Positions 1 to 7,579 of a DNA stretch of 35,965 nucleotides are shown one piece after another. Both the position numbers and the translations under genes were made by a program. Within the stretch, counting starts at the first letter, position 1; each line of letters starts with the position of its first letter. The DNA comes from Lysobacterales bacterium (GTDB taxonomy: Bacteria; Pseudomonadota; Gammaproteobacteria; Xanthomonadales; SZUA-38): NCBI GenBank assembly GCA_030065125.1, contig JASJDM010000054.1, positions 1 through 35,965 of the forward strand, in the 5' to 3' direction. The notes under the pieces are model-generated. The model saw only the letters and a list, made by a program, of their open reading frames with translations, searched no databases and was not told the DNA's origin.

Positions 1-118
1 CCGCGAACCAATGACAGAAAGACGAGGGTGCGACACCAAGGTTCGGTTGGCATTAAACTCAACTGACCGAGATATCGGAGGGGCGAACTCGTGCCATTGA
101 CTACGGCTGGCTAATGGG

Positions 119-142
119 TGACCCCAATCTTGACCCCAATCT
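119..142. repeat. two exact tandem copies of a 12-bp unit
   Basis: The 12-mer TGACCCCAATCT occurs twice back to back just beyond the 3' end of rsmE. The preceding stretch (1-118) is less GC-rich than the genes around it and holds no gene I can support. One plus-strand frame stays open from the window edge to a stop at 64-66 and could be the tail of an upstream gene, but 21 codons are too few to identify it. Confidence 0.6.
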
Positions 143-147
143 TCCAT

Positions 148-861
148 CTATCCATCCCCCCACAACGCCTGAATCGCCGCAATCGCCGCCGGCCCGGCCG
201 TCTCGGTGCGCAGCACGCGCGGCCCGAGGGACAGGTTGGCAAAGCCTGAGTTGTTGAGCATGGTGATTTCCTGCTCGGTGAATCCTCCTTCGGGGCCCAC
301 CGCCAGGGTGATGGCGCCATCCGGCCTGTCCAGCTCACGCAGCCGGTGGCCCTGTTCCGGGTTCAGCAGGTAGGCGGCGCCGACGGGATCTAGTTGCGAC
401 AGCCAGGAATCCAGGGCCTGCAGCGGATGCAGCAGGGGCAAACGCTGGCGGCCGGACTGTTCGCAGGCGCTGATCATGACGCCGGACCAGTGCTGCTGCC
501 GCCGCTGCAGCCGTTCGCCCTTGAGCTTGACCTCGGTGCGCTGGGTCAGCACCGGCTGGATTTCAGCGACGCCCAGTTCGGTGGATTTCTGGATGGTTGT
601 GTCCATACGGTCCCCCTTGGCCACTGCCTGTACCAGCCGGATCAGTACCGTCGGCTGCGGTTCAGAGTCCAGTTGCTGCACGACCCGCAGGGATGATGCG
701 CCTCCCCCCTCCAGTTCGGCCAGCCACTCCGCGCCGGTGCCGTCAAACACGCACAGCCGGTCGCCGGGCCGCAGGCGCAGGACCCGGGTGAGGTAGTGCA
801 GGCGGTCCACGGGTAATGACTGGTCAGGTCCGTCGGGCAGGTAGATTCTGTGTTTGCTCAT
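148..861 (-). CDS. rsmE: 16S rRNA (uracil(1498)-N3)-methyltransferase RsmE
   Basis: This SPOUT-class methyltransferase methylates N3 of U1498 in 16S rRNA, using SAM, in the cytoplasm. At 237 residues it has the usual length for the family. The N-terminal PUA-like part (HYLTRVLRLRPGD, about residues 22-34) is followed by the SPOUT core. The family signatures are all visible: KGDRMDTTIQKSTELGV, the EQSGR motif, the SAM-binding GPEGGF, and LGPRVLRTETA near the C-terminus, which forms the trefoil knot. The start is an ATG at 859-861. It is transcribed away from the gsp operon, so the roughly 100 bp between them must carry divergent promoters. Confidence 0.95.
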   Translation of the reverse strand: MSKHRIYLPDGPDQSLPVDRLHYLTRVLRLRPGDRLCVFDGTGAEWLAELEGGGASSLRVVQQLDSEPQPTVLIRLVQAVAKGDRMDTTIQKSTELGVAEIQPVLTQRTEVKLKGERLQRRQQHWSGVMISACEQSGRQRLPLLHPLQALDSWLSQLDPVGAAYLLNPEQGHRLRELDRPDGAITLAVGPEGGFTEQEITMLNNSGFANLSLGPRVLRTETAGPAAIAAIQALWGDG

Positions 862-960
862 GGAAATACGGATGCGCCCCGGGACTGGGGTTCAATGCCA
901 GGCTGAAAGGTTACAATATTCCACCTGACAACGAATCCCGCTCCCAGGCCGGAGGAATTG

Positions 961-1383
961 ATGCGCAAAAGAAACCAGGGCTTCACCCTGATTGAAGTCC
1001 TCACCGTGGTGATCATCATCGGCATCCTGTTTTCCGTGGTGCTGCTGAACCTGGAGGGAACCACCGACGACGCCCGCCGTACCGCCGCCCTGCGCGACGT
1101 CAAGACCCTGGAGCAGGCGCTGGACATCTACAAGCTGCAGAACGGCTTTTTCCCCAGCACCGACCAGGGGCTGCAGGCCCTGGTCAGCATTCCGTCGGGG
1201 TTTCCCGAACCCCGCAACTGGCAGACCGGAGGCTACATCAAGCAACTGCCCAAGGATCCCTGGGGCAACGACTACCAGTATCTCCACCCCGGCGCTAACG
1301 GTACGGTGGATATCTACTCCATGGGCGCGGACGGCCGGCTCGGTGGGGAGGGGATCAACGCGGACATCGGCAACTGGAATTGA
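961..1383 (+). CDS. gspG: type II secretion major pseudopilin GspG
   Basis: This is the major pseudopilin, the main subunit of the periplasmic pseudopilus that pushes substrates through the type II secretin. It has a short basic leader (MRKRNQG), then the prepilin peptidase site G|FTLIE and a hydrophobic helix. The C-terminal part contains the GspG landmarks FFPSTDQGLQAL, LPKDPWGNDYQY and the DIYSMGADG calcium-loop region. I chose ATG 961 because GGAGGA at 951-956 suits it; the in-frame TTG at 958 is too close. The product is 140 residues, typical for the family. A -10-like TACAAT at 912-917 lies upstream without a convincing -35. First gene of an eight-gene operon. Confidence 0.95.
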   Translation: MRKRNQGFTLIEVLTVVIIIGILFSVVLLNLEGTTDDARRTAALRDVKTLEQALDIYKLQNGFFPSTDQGLQALVSIPSGFPEPRNWQTGGYIKQLPKDPWGNDYQYLHPGANGTVDIYSMGADGRLGGEGINADIGNWN

Positions 1384-1892
1384 AATCTCATCCCACCCAC
1401 CGGCAAATCCAGTCCGGCATGACCCTGCTGGAACTGCTGGTGGTGCTGATCCTGGTCGGCGTGATTGCGGCGGCGGTCACCCTGTCCGTGGGACTGGCTG
1501 GGCCCGCCGCAAAGGTGCCTGAAGAGGCCCAGCGGCTGGCCCGACTGATCCAGCTGCAGTGCCAGGAGTCGGTGCTGCGGACGGAGGAGCTGGGGGTGCA
1601 GATCCAGGAACCGGGCTATCTTTTTCTGCGCTGGAATGGCGAGGGCTGGGAGCCCCGGGCCGATCGGGTGTTCCAGCCTTACCGCCTGGACCCGTCAATG
1701 GAGCTGGCGCTGTCCATCGATGGTCGTCCGGCCAATACGGCGACCGCGGATGACCAGCCCCAGGTCGTGTGTTACTCCAGTGGCGAAATGACCTCCTTTG
1801 AACTGTCTATTGGTGTCGTCCAGCAGCCCCGCCGCTACCTGCTGCGCGGCGCCGCGGACGGTGAACTGACCCTGGCGGGATGGCAGTCCTGA
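1380..1892 (+). CDS. gspH: type II secretion minor pseudopilin GspH
   Basis: Minor pseudopilin of 170 residues. The leader MKSHPTHRQIQSG is followed by the cleavage site and MTLLELLVVLILVG, with Glu at +5, then a poorly conserved globular domain as is usual for GspH. The start is a TTG at 1380 that overlaps the gspG stop in the sequence TTGA. The later in-frame ATG (1420) would begin exactly at the mature N-terminus and remove the leader, so TTG is preferred. Its position between gspG and gspI supports the assignment more than the C-terminal sequence does. Confidence 0.85.
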   Translation: MKSHPTHRQIQSGMTLLELLVVLILVGVIAAAVTLSVGLAGPAAKVPEEAQRLARLIQLQCQESVLRTEELGVQIQEPGYLFLRWNGEGWEPRADRVFQPYRLDPSMELALSIDGRPANTATADDQPQVVCYSSGEMTSFELSIGVVQQPRRYLLRGAADGELTLAGWQS

Positions 1893-2263
1893 GGAACCCC
1901 GGGCGCGAGAGGGGTTTTACCCTGCTGGAAGTGCTGGTGGCGCTGGCGGTGCTCAGTGTCTCTCTGGCCGCCCTGACCCGGGTGGGCAGCCAGCAGGCCC
2001 GGAACCTGGAAATCCTGAGATCCAATACCTATGCCACCTGGGTGGCCAGTAACGTTCTGGAGGAGATTCGCCTGGGTGACGATCCGCTTCGCACCGGCCG
2101 GCGCCAGGGCCAGCAGACCATGGGGCTGCGGCAGTGGTACTGGGAAGTGGAAGTCGCCGCCACCGAGATGCCGGAGATTATGCGGTTGGAGGTTCAGGTA
2201 TTTTCGGACCCGGCTCGTACCGACTCGCAGCTGGCAATGATCGGATTGGCCCAGGCGCGATGA
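1880..2263 (+). CDS. gspI: type II secretion minor pseudopilin GspI
   Basis: Minor pseudopilin of 127 residues, expected to nucleate the pseudopilus tip with GspJ and GspK. The leader MAVLRNPGRERG precedes the cleavage site and FTLLEVLVALAVLSVSLAAL. The family pattern NTYATWVASNVLEEIRL follows, as in other GspI proteins (alanine/asparagine-rich helix and ATWVA..N). The ATG at 1880 overlaps the end of gspH by 13 bases. Its own TGA (2261-2263) overlaps an ATG at 2260 that is the best-placed start for gspJ. Confidence 0.93.
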   Translation: MAVLRNPGRERGFTLLEVLVALAVLSVSLAALTRVGSQQARNLEILRSNTYATWVASNVLEEIRLGDDPLRTGRRQGQQTMGLRQWYWEVEVAATEMPEIMRLEVQVFSDPARTDSQLAMIGLAQAR

Positions 2264-3396
2264 CAGGTCGAGCCGCCAGCAACCTTCGCAATACCTGGCC
2301 GATGGTGAGCCGGCAACATCGCCGAACCCATCACGCACCTTTGAGTCACCGCGCCCAGCAGTCTGGACCAACCGTCGGCCGTAGCGGCAGGGGCTTAGCT
2401 GGGTTACCGACATCACCGGAAGGGCCGTGCACCTTTGAAGCGCTGCGCGTGCGGTCTGGACCAAACGGTGGCGGTGGCGGCGGAGGCTTAGCTGGGTTAC
2501 CGACATCACCGGAAGGGCCGTGCACCTTTGAAACGTTACCCGTGCGGTCTGGACCATACGCTGGTCAGGGCGGCAGGGGCTTGGTTGGATTACCGACATC
2601 ACCGGAAGGGCCGTGCACCTTTGAAACGTTACCCGTGTGGTCTGGACCATACGCTGGCCAGGGCCAGGAGGGCGGTGATGGAAAGGTCGCTGGCGCGGCC
2701 GCAGACTCCCTGCCCCGGCTGGGATATTCAAGAAAATATAGGGCTCGGGTTTTCAATACAAAGAGGGCGGTCGCTGGATTCACCCTGATCGAGTTGACTG
2801 TGGCGATGGCGGTTTTTGCCATCATGGCGGTGTTTTCCTACCGGGCCCTGTGGGGCACGCTGAATGCCCGGGAGGCCCTGGACCGGGAGAGCGAGGAACT
2901 GGCCGAACTGCAGTTCGCCGTGGCCCTGATGGAAAAGGACTTCCGTAACATCATTGCCCGTCCCGTCCGCGACGGCTTCGGCGACGAACAACCCGCCCTG
3001 GCCGGCGGCGGCGGCTCGCTGCTGCTGACCCGGCTGGGCTGGGCCAATCCTTCCATGGAGCCTCGCTCCGGGCTGCAGCGGGTGGAATACCACTGGGACA
3101 GCCGGGAACTGCGCCGGCTGGGGTGGCCGGTGCTGGATCGGGGGCCCGGAACCCAGGCCGTCAGCCAGGTCCTGCTGGACAGCATCGACCGGGTGACCTT
3201 TGCGTTCCTGGACGACCGGGGGGACTGGCAGGGTGAGTGGCCGCCGTCCCTGGCCCGGGAGCAGGAGGAGAAACCGTGGCCGCGGGCCCTGCGTATCAGC
3301 ATTGAGTCCGGCCGCCTGGGCGTGATCGAGCGCACCGTGGCGCTGACCGCCCGCCCGGCACCCACCGGTGCCTTCCTGTCCGGAGGTGAGCCATGA
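2260..3396 (+). CDS. gspJ: type II secretion minor pseudopilin GspJ with a repeat-bearing N-terminal extension
   Basis: The C-terminal 205 residues are a normal GspJ: the prepilin site G|FTLIELTVAMAVFAIM begins after Gly at 2776-2778, followed by YRALWGTLN and a GspJ body ending near SGGEP. The coupled ATG at 2260 (ATGA overlap with gspI) would give a leader of 173 residues instead of the usual 5-20. Most of that leader is encoded by a 93-bp tandem repeat. No in-frame ATG, GTG or TTG exists between the GTG at 2635 and the cleavage site; using 2635 would still give a 48-residue leader and it has no ribosome site. So the start is uncertain. Either an unusually long prepilin leader is made, or initiation is non-canonical or damaged. 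The reading frame itself is unbroken. Confidence 0.8.
   Translation: MTGRAASNLRNTWPMVSRQHRRTHHAPLSHRAQQSGPTVGRSGRGLAGLPTSPEGPCTFEALRVRSGPNGGGGGGGLAGLPTSPEGPCTFETLPVRSGPYAGQGGRGLVGLPTSPEGPCTFETLPVWSGPYAGQGQEGGDGKVAGAAADSLPRLGYSRKYRARVFNTKRAVAGFTLIELTVAMAVFAIMAVFSYRALWGTLNAREALDRESEELAELQFAVALMEKDFRNIIARPVRDGFGDEQPALAGGGGSLLLTRLGWANPSMEPRSGLQRVEYHWDSRELRRLGWPVLDRGPGTQAVSQVLLDSIDRVTFAFLDDRGDWQGEWPPSLAREQEEKPWPRALRISIESGRLGVIERTVALTARPAPTGAFLSGGEP
2330..2680. repeat. 93-bp in-frame tandem repeat, three full copies with partial copies at both ends
   Basis: The anchor GTCTGGACCA recurs at 2361, 2454, 2547 and 2640, exactly 93 bp (31 codons) apart. The full units are 2361-2453, 2454-2546 and 2547-2639. 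A degraded partial unit precedes them (GCACCTTTGA at 2335, matching 2429, 2522 and 2615) and a partial unit follows from 2640. The most constant part is TTACCGACATCACCGGAAGG plus the following GGCCGTGCACC; the segment after GTCTGGACCA varies most. In the gspJ frame each unit encodes GLAGLPTSPEGPCTFE followed by a variable half. Copies three and four can form a small hairpin around GACCATACGCTGG(T/C)C. The array lies between the gspI stop and the GspJ mature domain. Confidence 0.93.
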
Positions 3397-4328
3397 GAGT
3401 AGAACGACGCGGACAGTCCGGCGCCGCCCTGGTCACAGCCATGCTGGTGGTGGCCCTGGCCACCATCGTGGCCACCGCCATGGCTCACCGCATGCAGCTG
3501 GACATTCAGCGGCAGGGCAACCTGCAGTCCGCCGAGCGCAGCTACCAGTACGCCATGGGCCTGGAGCTGTGGGCGCTGGCCGCGCTGCGGCTGGACGCCC
3601 AGGAGACGCCCAACCTGGATTCAAGGCTGGAGCTCTGGGCCAGCTCCCTGCCCATCATTGATTTGCCCGAAGGCCGCCTGGCCGGGCAGATGGAGGACCT
3701 GGACGGCCGCTTCAATATCAACAACCTGTTTGTGGCGGGGGTTCGCCAAAGCCGCCAGATCGAGCGGTTCCAGCGGCTGCTGATGCAGCTCGAAGTCAAT
3801 CCCCAGCTGGCCGAGGTGCTGGTGGACTGGATGGACCCTGACGGCACCGCCGAGCCCGGCGGCGCCGAGGATGGCGAATACATGCGGCGTCAACCCGCTT
3901 ACCGTGCCGCCAACCGACAGGTCAGCCACATTTCGGAGCTGCGGGCTTTGTCCGGTATGGATGAGGACAGTTACCAGCGGCTGCTGCCCCACGTGGCCGC
4001 GCTGCCAGTGGACCAGACGCCCACCCTGGTCAACGTCAACAGCGCCACCCTGGAAGTGCTGAAGTGCCTGGATCCGGCCATTACCCAAAGCGTGGCCGAG
4101 CGGATTCACCAGGATGGGGCCGCCAATTTCCAGTCGTTTGATGAACTGCAGCGGACGCTGTCCCCCATCAACCTGCTTTACCTGCGAGACACTATCGGCC
4201 TGGACAGCCGCTACTTCAGCGCCCACGGCATGGTGGAAGTCGATGGCCGCCTGCAGCACTATTTCAGCCTGATCGAGCAGGGTCAGCGGGGTTTCCAGGT
4301 GATTCATCGCCGCAGCGGCGTGTACTGA
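3393..4328 (+). CDS. gspK: type II secretion minor pseudopilin GspK
   Basis: GspK caps the pseudopilus tip with GspI and GspJ. The leader MRVERRGQSG is followed by AALVTAMLVVALATIVATAM. There is no glutamate at +5, which is characteristic of GspK and distinguishes it from other pseudopilins. The large alpha-helical insertion is seen in DLDGRFNINNL, VDWMDPDGTAEPGGAED, and NVNSATLEVLKCLDP (helix-hairpin-helix-like), all typical of the family. Length 311 residues is normal. The ATG overlaps the gspJ stop in ATGA, indicating translational coupling. Confidence 0.94.
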   Translation: MRVERRGQSGAALVTAMLVVALATIVATAMAHRMQLDIQRQGNLQSAERSYQYAMGLELWALAALRLDAQETPNLDSRLELWASSLPIIDLPEGRLAGQMEDLDGRFNINNLFVAGVRQSRQIERFQRLLMQLEVNPQLAEVLVDWMDPDGTAEPGGAEDGEYMRRQPAYRAANRQVSHISELRALSGMDEDSYQRLLPHVAALPVDQTPTLVNVNSATLEVLKCLDPAITQSVAERIHQDGAANFQSFDELQRTLSPINLLYLRDTIGLDSRYFSAHGMVEVDGRLQHYFSLIEQGQRGFQVIHRRSGVY

Positions 4329-4339
4329 TTCAGGCTAAA

Positions 4340-5539
4340 ATGCGCGCCATGGCACGGCAATTCATCATTCGACTCTCCGCCGATGGACGCCAGGCATCCT
4401 GGCTGGATTCGGCGGGCGGTTCGGGCCAGGGCGCTTTGGGGTCAATTCCTGTTCCCGATCGCGCTGCCGTGGCCGTGCTGGTGCCCGCGGAAGACGTACT
4501 GCTGCTGCCGGCCGAGCTGCCGGGACGCAGCCGCACCCGTCTGCTGCAGGCGCTGCCCTATGCACTGGAAGAAAGCCTGGCCCGGGACATCGAGCAATAC
4601 CACTTCGCGCTGGGCCGGGAGCTTATGCCGGGGCGCTACCTGGCCGGCGTCATTGAACAATCCAACATGGAGCGCTGGACCGCGGCCCTGGCCGACGCAG
4701 GCATCGAGGCCGAACTTCTGATGCCGGATGTGGTTGCCCTGCCGGAACCGGCCGCAGATGATCATGCCGTGGTATTGCTGGAAGGGGAGCGCGCCCTGGT
4801 CAGGATCGGGCCGGCCGTCGCCTACGCCGTCAGCCGTGGGGAGCTGGATGGCTTTCTGCAGCTGCAGCCCGGGCTGAGCCGGGTGTCATTTGCGGATACG
4901 ACGGCGGACTGGACACCGCCCCGGGGACTGGAGCCGCGGGCGCTCTATCCCGCGGGAGATATGCAGGCCCGGCTGTTTGACGCCGTGGCCGGGCCAGCTT
5001 TGAACCTGCTGCAGGGCAGCTACGAAACCGTCGGCCAGCAGGCGGAGACCGTGCTCAAGGTGTGGAAGCGGGCGGCGGCGGTTCTGGTCCTTGCGGCCGC
5101 CCTGGCCCTGGTGGCCCGGGTGGTGGACCATCAGCGGGTGTCGCAATCGGTGGAGGATCTTTCAGCCCAGGCCTCGGGCCTGCTGCTCGAGACCTTCCCG
5201 GATACCGGCCGCATCGTGACCGGCCAGGAGCGGGTGCAGATGGAACAGCGGCTCAACCAGATGCGCCGTGCCCGGGGTGACCTGGGCGGAGAAGGCTTCC
5301 TGTACCTGCTCAGGGTTGCGGGGCCGGCTGTGGCCTCGACGGCCGGGGTGACGCTGGAAAGTGTCAGCTTCCGGTCAGGCTCGCTGCTGATGGAATTGCG
5401 CGCGGATGACCTGGCCACCATCGAAAGCCTGCGCCAGGCCATCAGCCAGGGCAGCGGTGTGCCGGTGGACCTGGAGTCGGCCCGGACCCTGGCTGACGGC
5501 GCCAACGCCATGCTGCGAGTAGGTGGGGTGTCGGGATGA
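4340..5539 (+). CDS. gspL: type II secretion inner-membrane platform protein GspL
   Basis: GspL links the cytoplasmic ATPase GspE to the inner-membrane platform. The 399-residue protein has an actin-like cytoplasmic domain (roughly 1-235; ALPYALEESLARDIEQYHFALG is a typical stretch), one membrane helix (AAAVLVLAAALALVARVV, about 245-262), and a periplasmic ferredoxin-like domain. The start could be ATG 4340 or ATG 4349; neither has a strong ribosome site. It follows gspK by 11 bp and overlaps gspM in ATGA. Confidence 0.9.
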   Translation: MRAMARQFIIRLSADGRQASWLDSAGGSGQGALGSIPVPDRAAVAVLVPAEDVLLLPAELPGRSRTRLLQALPYALEESLARDIEQYHFALGRELMPGRYLAGVIEQSNMERWTAALADAGIEAELLMPDVVALPEPAADDHAVVLLEGERALVRIGPAVAYAVSRGELDGFLQLQPGLSRVSFADTTADWTPPRGLEPRALYPAGDMQARLFDAVAGPALNLLQGSYETVGQQAETVLKVWKRAAAVLVLAAALALVARVVDHQRVSQSVEDLSAQASGLLLETFPDTGRIVTGQERVQMEQRLNQMRRARGDLGGEGFLYLLRVAGPAVASTAGVTLESVSFRSGSLLMELRADDLATIESLRQAISQGSGVPVDLESARTLADGANAMLRVGGVSG

Positions 5540-6021
5540 ATGCCTGGTACCAGAACCTCAGCGGCCGTGAGCGGGTATTGGTCCTGGTGGCCGGCCTGGC
5601 CCTGGTGCTGCTGTTGCTGTGGGTCAGCGTCTGGCGCCCCCTGGGCCAGTCCCAGACAGAGCTGGCTGACCGCCAGGAGCGGCTGAGCGCTGATATCGCG
5701 TGGATGACCGCCGCAGCGGGGGAGGCTGCCCGGCTGCGGGCGGGCCCAGCCACCGGGCAGGTCAGCCGTGGTGGTGAATCCCTGCTGGCGCTGGTGGAAC
5801 GATCCGCCCGGACCGGCGGCATGGCTGACGGATTCCGACGCGGCGAGCCCGCTGGCGAAAAACGCGTCCGGGTGTGGCTGGAGAACGCCTCGTTCGACGC
5901 TGCCATGGACTGGCTGGAATCCCTGCAGAGCCAGCACGGCATATCCGTGGTGGATGCCGTGGTGGAACGCGCCGGGGTTCCCGGCCTGGTCAACATGCGG
6001 CTGCTGCTGGCTGAACCCTGA
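5536..6021 (+). CDS. gspM: type II secretion inner-membrane protein GspM
   Basis: GspM is the single-pass partner of GspL. At 161 residues it is the usual size. A short cytoplasmic N-terminus containing LSGRERVLVLV leads into one membrane helix (LVAGLALVLLLLWVSVW) and the WRPL-type motif common in GspM. The periplasmic part includes LLALVERSARTGGMAD and a ferredoxin-like fold region. Start ATG overlaps the gspL stop by four bases. Confidence 0.9.
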   Translation: MNAWYQNLSGRERVLVLVAGLALVLLLLWVSVWRPLGQSQTELADRQERLSADIAWMTAAAGEAARLRAGPATGQVSRGGESLLALVERSARTGGMADGFRRGEPAGEKRVRVWLENASFDAAMDWLESLQSQHGISVVDAVVERAGVPGLVNMRLLLAEP

Positions 6022-6026
6022 GGATC

Positions 6027-6806
6027 TTGGCCAGGCTGTCCAAGCGCCCCTGGGCCAGGTGGGCGACCCTGATCGCCCTGGCCATCGTGGTGGCTGCGGT
6101 GGCGAGACTGCCGGCCCGGCAGGCTGCCGCGCTGATCACCTCACCCGGACTGCAGCTGGACGGCCTGTCAGGAACGGTCTGGGCAGGCCAGGCGGCAGCG
6201 GTCCGCTACGGTGAGCTGTTGCTGGGCCAGGCCCGCTGGGAGCTGGATGCGCTTCCGCTGCTGTGGCTCACTTCCCGGGCGACGGTCCAGCTGGAGGGCC
6301 CGGAGCTGTCCGCCCATGGTCAGGCGATTCAGCGCCCGGGCGGTGAAATCCGCCTGCGGGATGCCACCGCCCGGCTGCCCGCCGAATGGCTGCAGCGCAT
6401 TCTGAATGAACCCTTTCTCGGACTGGGCGGACGCATCAACCTTCAGCTGGACCATGTAGTACTGGATGAGCAGGGCTGGCTGCGCGAGCTGACCGGGACG
6501 GGGCGCTGGCAACAGGCCCGTGTCACCGGCCGCCTGCAGGCCGAGCTGGGCGAACTCACCGGGCGTTTCGAAACCGATTCCGAGGGTATAATCCGGGGCC
6601 GCCTGGAGGACCGGGGCGGACCGTTGCAGCTACAGGGACACATCACGGTGCATGAAGAAACTTACAGGGTTGATCTGGAGCTGGGCGCGCGGGGCGATGC
6701 GATCGCCCTGCGCCAGGCTTTGCAGGTGCTGGGAAATCCCGGTCGGGATGGCCGGGTAAGGATCACCATCAGCGGGCCCATGCTAGCCCTGGGGCATGCC
6801 CGGTGA
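6027..6806 (+). CDS. gspN: type II secretion protein GspN
   Basis: GspN is an accessory, non-universal component of type II systems with one N-terminal membrane anchor (ATLIALAIVVAAVARLPA) and a periplasmic beta-rich domain. The family-typical LITSPGLQLDGLSGTVWAGQ and LLLGQARWELDALPLLW are present, as is GRINLQLDHVVLDEQGWL. The product is 259 residues. The start is TTG at 6027, preceded by GAGGA at 6020-6024, six bases after the gspM stop. Its TGA overlaps the GTG of the next gene, so the transcript probably continues into hisN, nudE and cysQ. Confidence 0.87.
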   Translation: MARLSKRPWARWATLIALAIVVAAVARLPARQAAALITSPGLQLDGLSGTVWAGQAAAVRYGELLLGQARWELDALPLLWLTSRATVQLEGPELSAHGQAIQRPGGEIRLRDATARLPAEWLQRILNEPFLGLGGRINLQLDHVVLDEQGWLRELTGTGRWQQARVTGRLQAELGELTGRFETDSEGIIRGRLEDRGGPLQLQGHITVHEETYRVDLELGARGDAIALRQALQVLGNPGRDGRVRITISGPMLALGHAR

Positions 6807-7579
6807 ATCCGCGCAGCGACTGGCTTGACACGGCCCAGCGGGCTGCCGACCGCGCCGAAAAAATCATCCGGCATTACTACCGCTCGGACGTGGAGGTCAC
6901 GCTGAAAGCGGACCGTTCCCCGGTCACCCAGGCTGACGTGGAATCGGAACAGGCCATTCGCGAGACCATAAGGCGCGACTATCCGGAACACGATTTCCTG
7001 GGGGAAGAGACCGGTTTCGACAAAGGTACGGGGGAGGGCGTGCAGTGGTTGATCGATCCCATCGACGGCACCAAGAGTTTTGTCCGGGGTTACCCTTTCG
7101 TGTCAACCCAGATCGCGGTGATGGAGCGTGACGAGCTGACCGTGGGCCTGTCCAATGCGCCGCTGTTCCAGGAGCGCGCCTGGGCGATCCTGGGCCAGGG
7201 CGCCTGGCTCAATGGCGATCCAATCACGGTCAGCGACATCGACGCCTGGAACAGGGCCACCCTGTCCACCGGCAACATCGGAAGCCTGGCCCGCAGCAGC
7301 GGCTGGAACGGCCTGGGGCAGCTGGTGTCCACCTGTGACCGCATTCGCGGCTACGGCGACTTTTACCACTACCACCTGCTGGCGGCGGGCCGCATCGACG
7401 CGGTGGTGGAATCCGATGTCAACATCCTGGATATCGCCGCCCTGGCGGTGGTGGTGGAAGCCGCCGGCGGGCGCATTACCGACCTGAACGGCGGACCGAT
7501 CAACCTGCAGACCACCACCGTCGTCGCCACCAACGGCCTGCTGCACGACATTGTGCTGGAGCATCTCCACGGTGCCTGA
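6803..7579 (+). CDS. hisN: inositol-monophosphatase-family phosphatase, probable histidinol-phosphatase HisN
   Basis: This is a magnesium-dependent lithium-sensitive phosphatase of the IMPase superfamily. The metal site is visible in LGEETGF and DPIDGTKSFVRG (metal Asp/Asp and Thr). The KSF variant after DGT and the overall pattern resemble HisN-type histidinol-phosphatases, which dephosphorylate L-histidinol phosphate in histidine synthesis. The third metal position is within VNILDIAALAVVVEAAGG. Length 258 matches the family. It starts with GTG overlapping the gspN stop (GTGA). A different sugar or inositol phosphate substrate cannot be excluded from sequence, and no other his genes are nearby. 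Confidence 0.78.
   Translation: MNPRSDWLDTAQRAADRAEKIIRHYYRSDVEVTLKADRSPVTQADVESEQAIRETIRRDYPEHDFLGEETGFDKGTGEGVQWLIDPIDGTKSFVRGYPFVSTQIAVMERDELTVGLSNAPLFQERAWAILGQGAWLNGDPITVSDIDAWNRATLSTGNIGSLARSSGWNGLGQLVSTCDRIRGYGDFYHYHLLAAGRIDAVVESDVNILDIAALAVVVEAAGGRITDLNGGPINLQTTTVVATNGLLHDIVLEHLHGA

Noticed and set aside
1..66. C-terminal tail of an upstream plus-strand gene
   Set aside because: The frame is open from the edge to TGA at 64-66, but 21 residues show no family and two other frames are nearly as open, so it is not listed as a gene.
1835..2731. Long minus-strand open frame across gspI and the 93-bp repeats, encoding a 31-residue repeat protein
   Set aside because: It is open because the repeat length is a multiple of three and GC is high. 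It covers gspI and the region ahead of GspJ, has no ribosome site and no recognisable domain.
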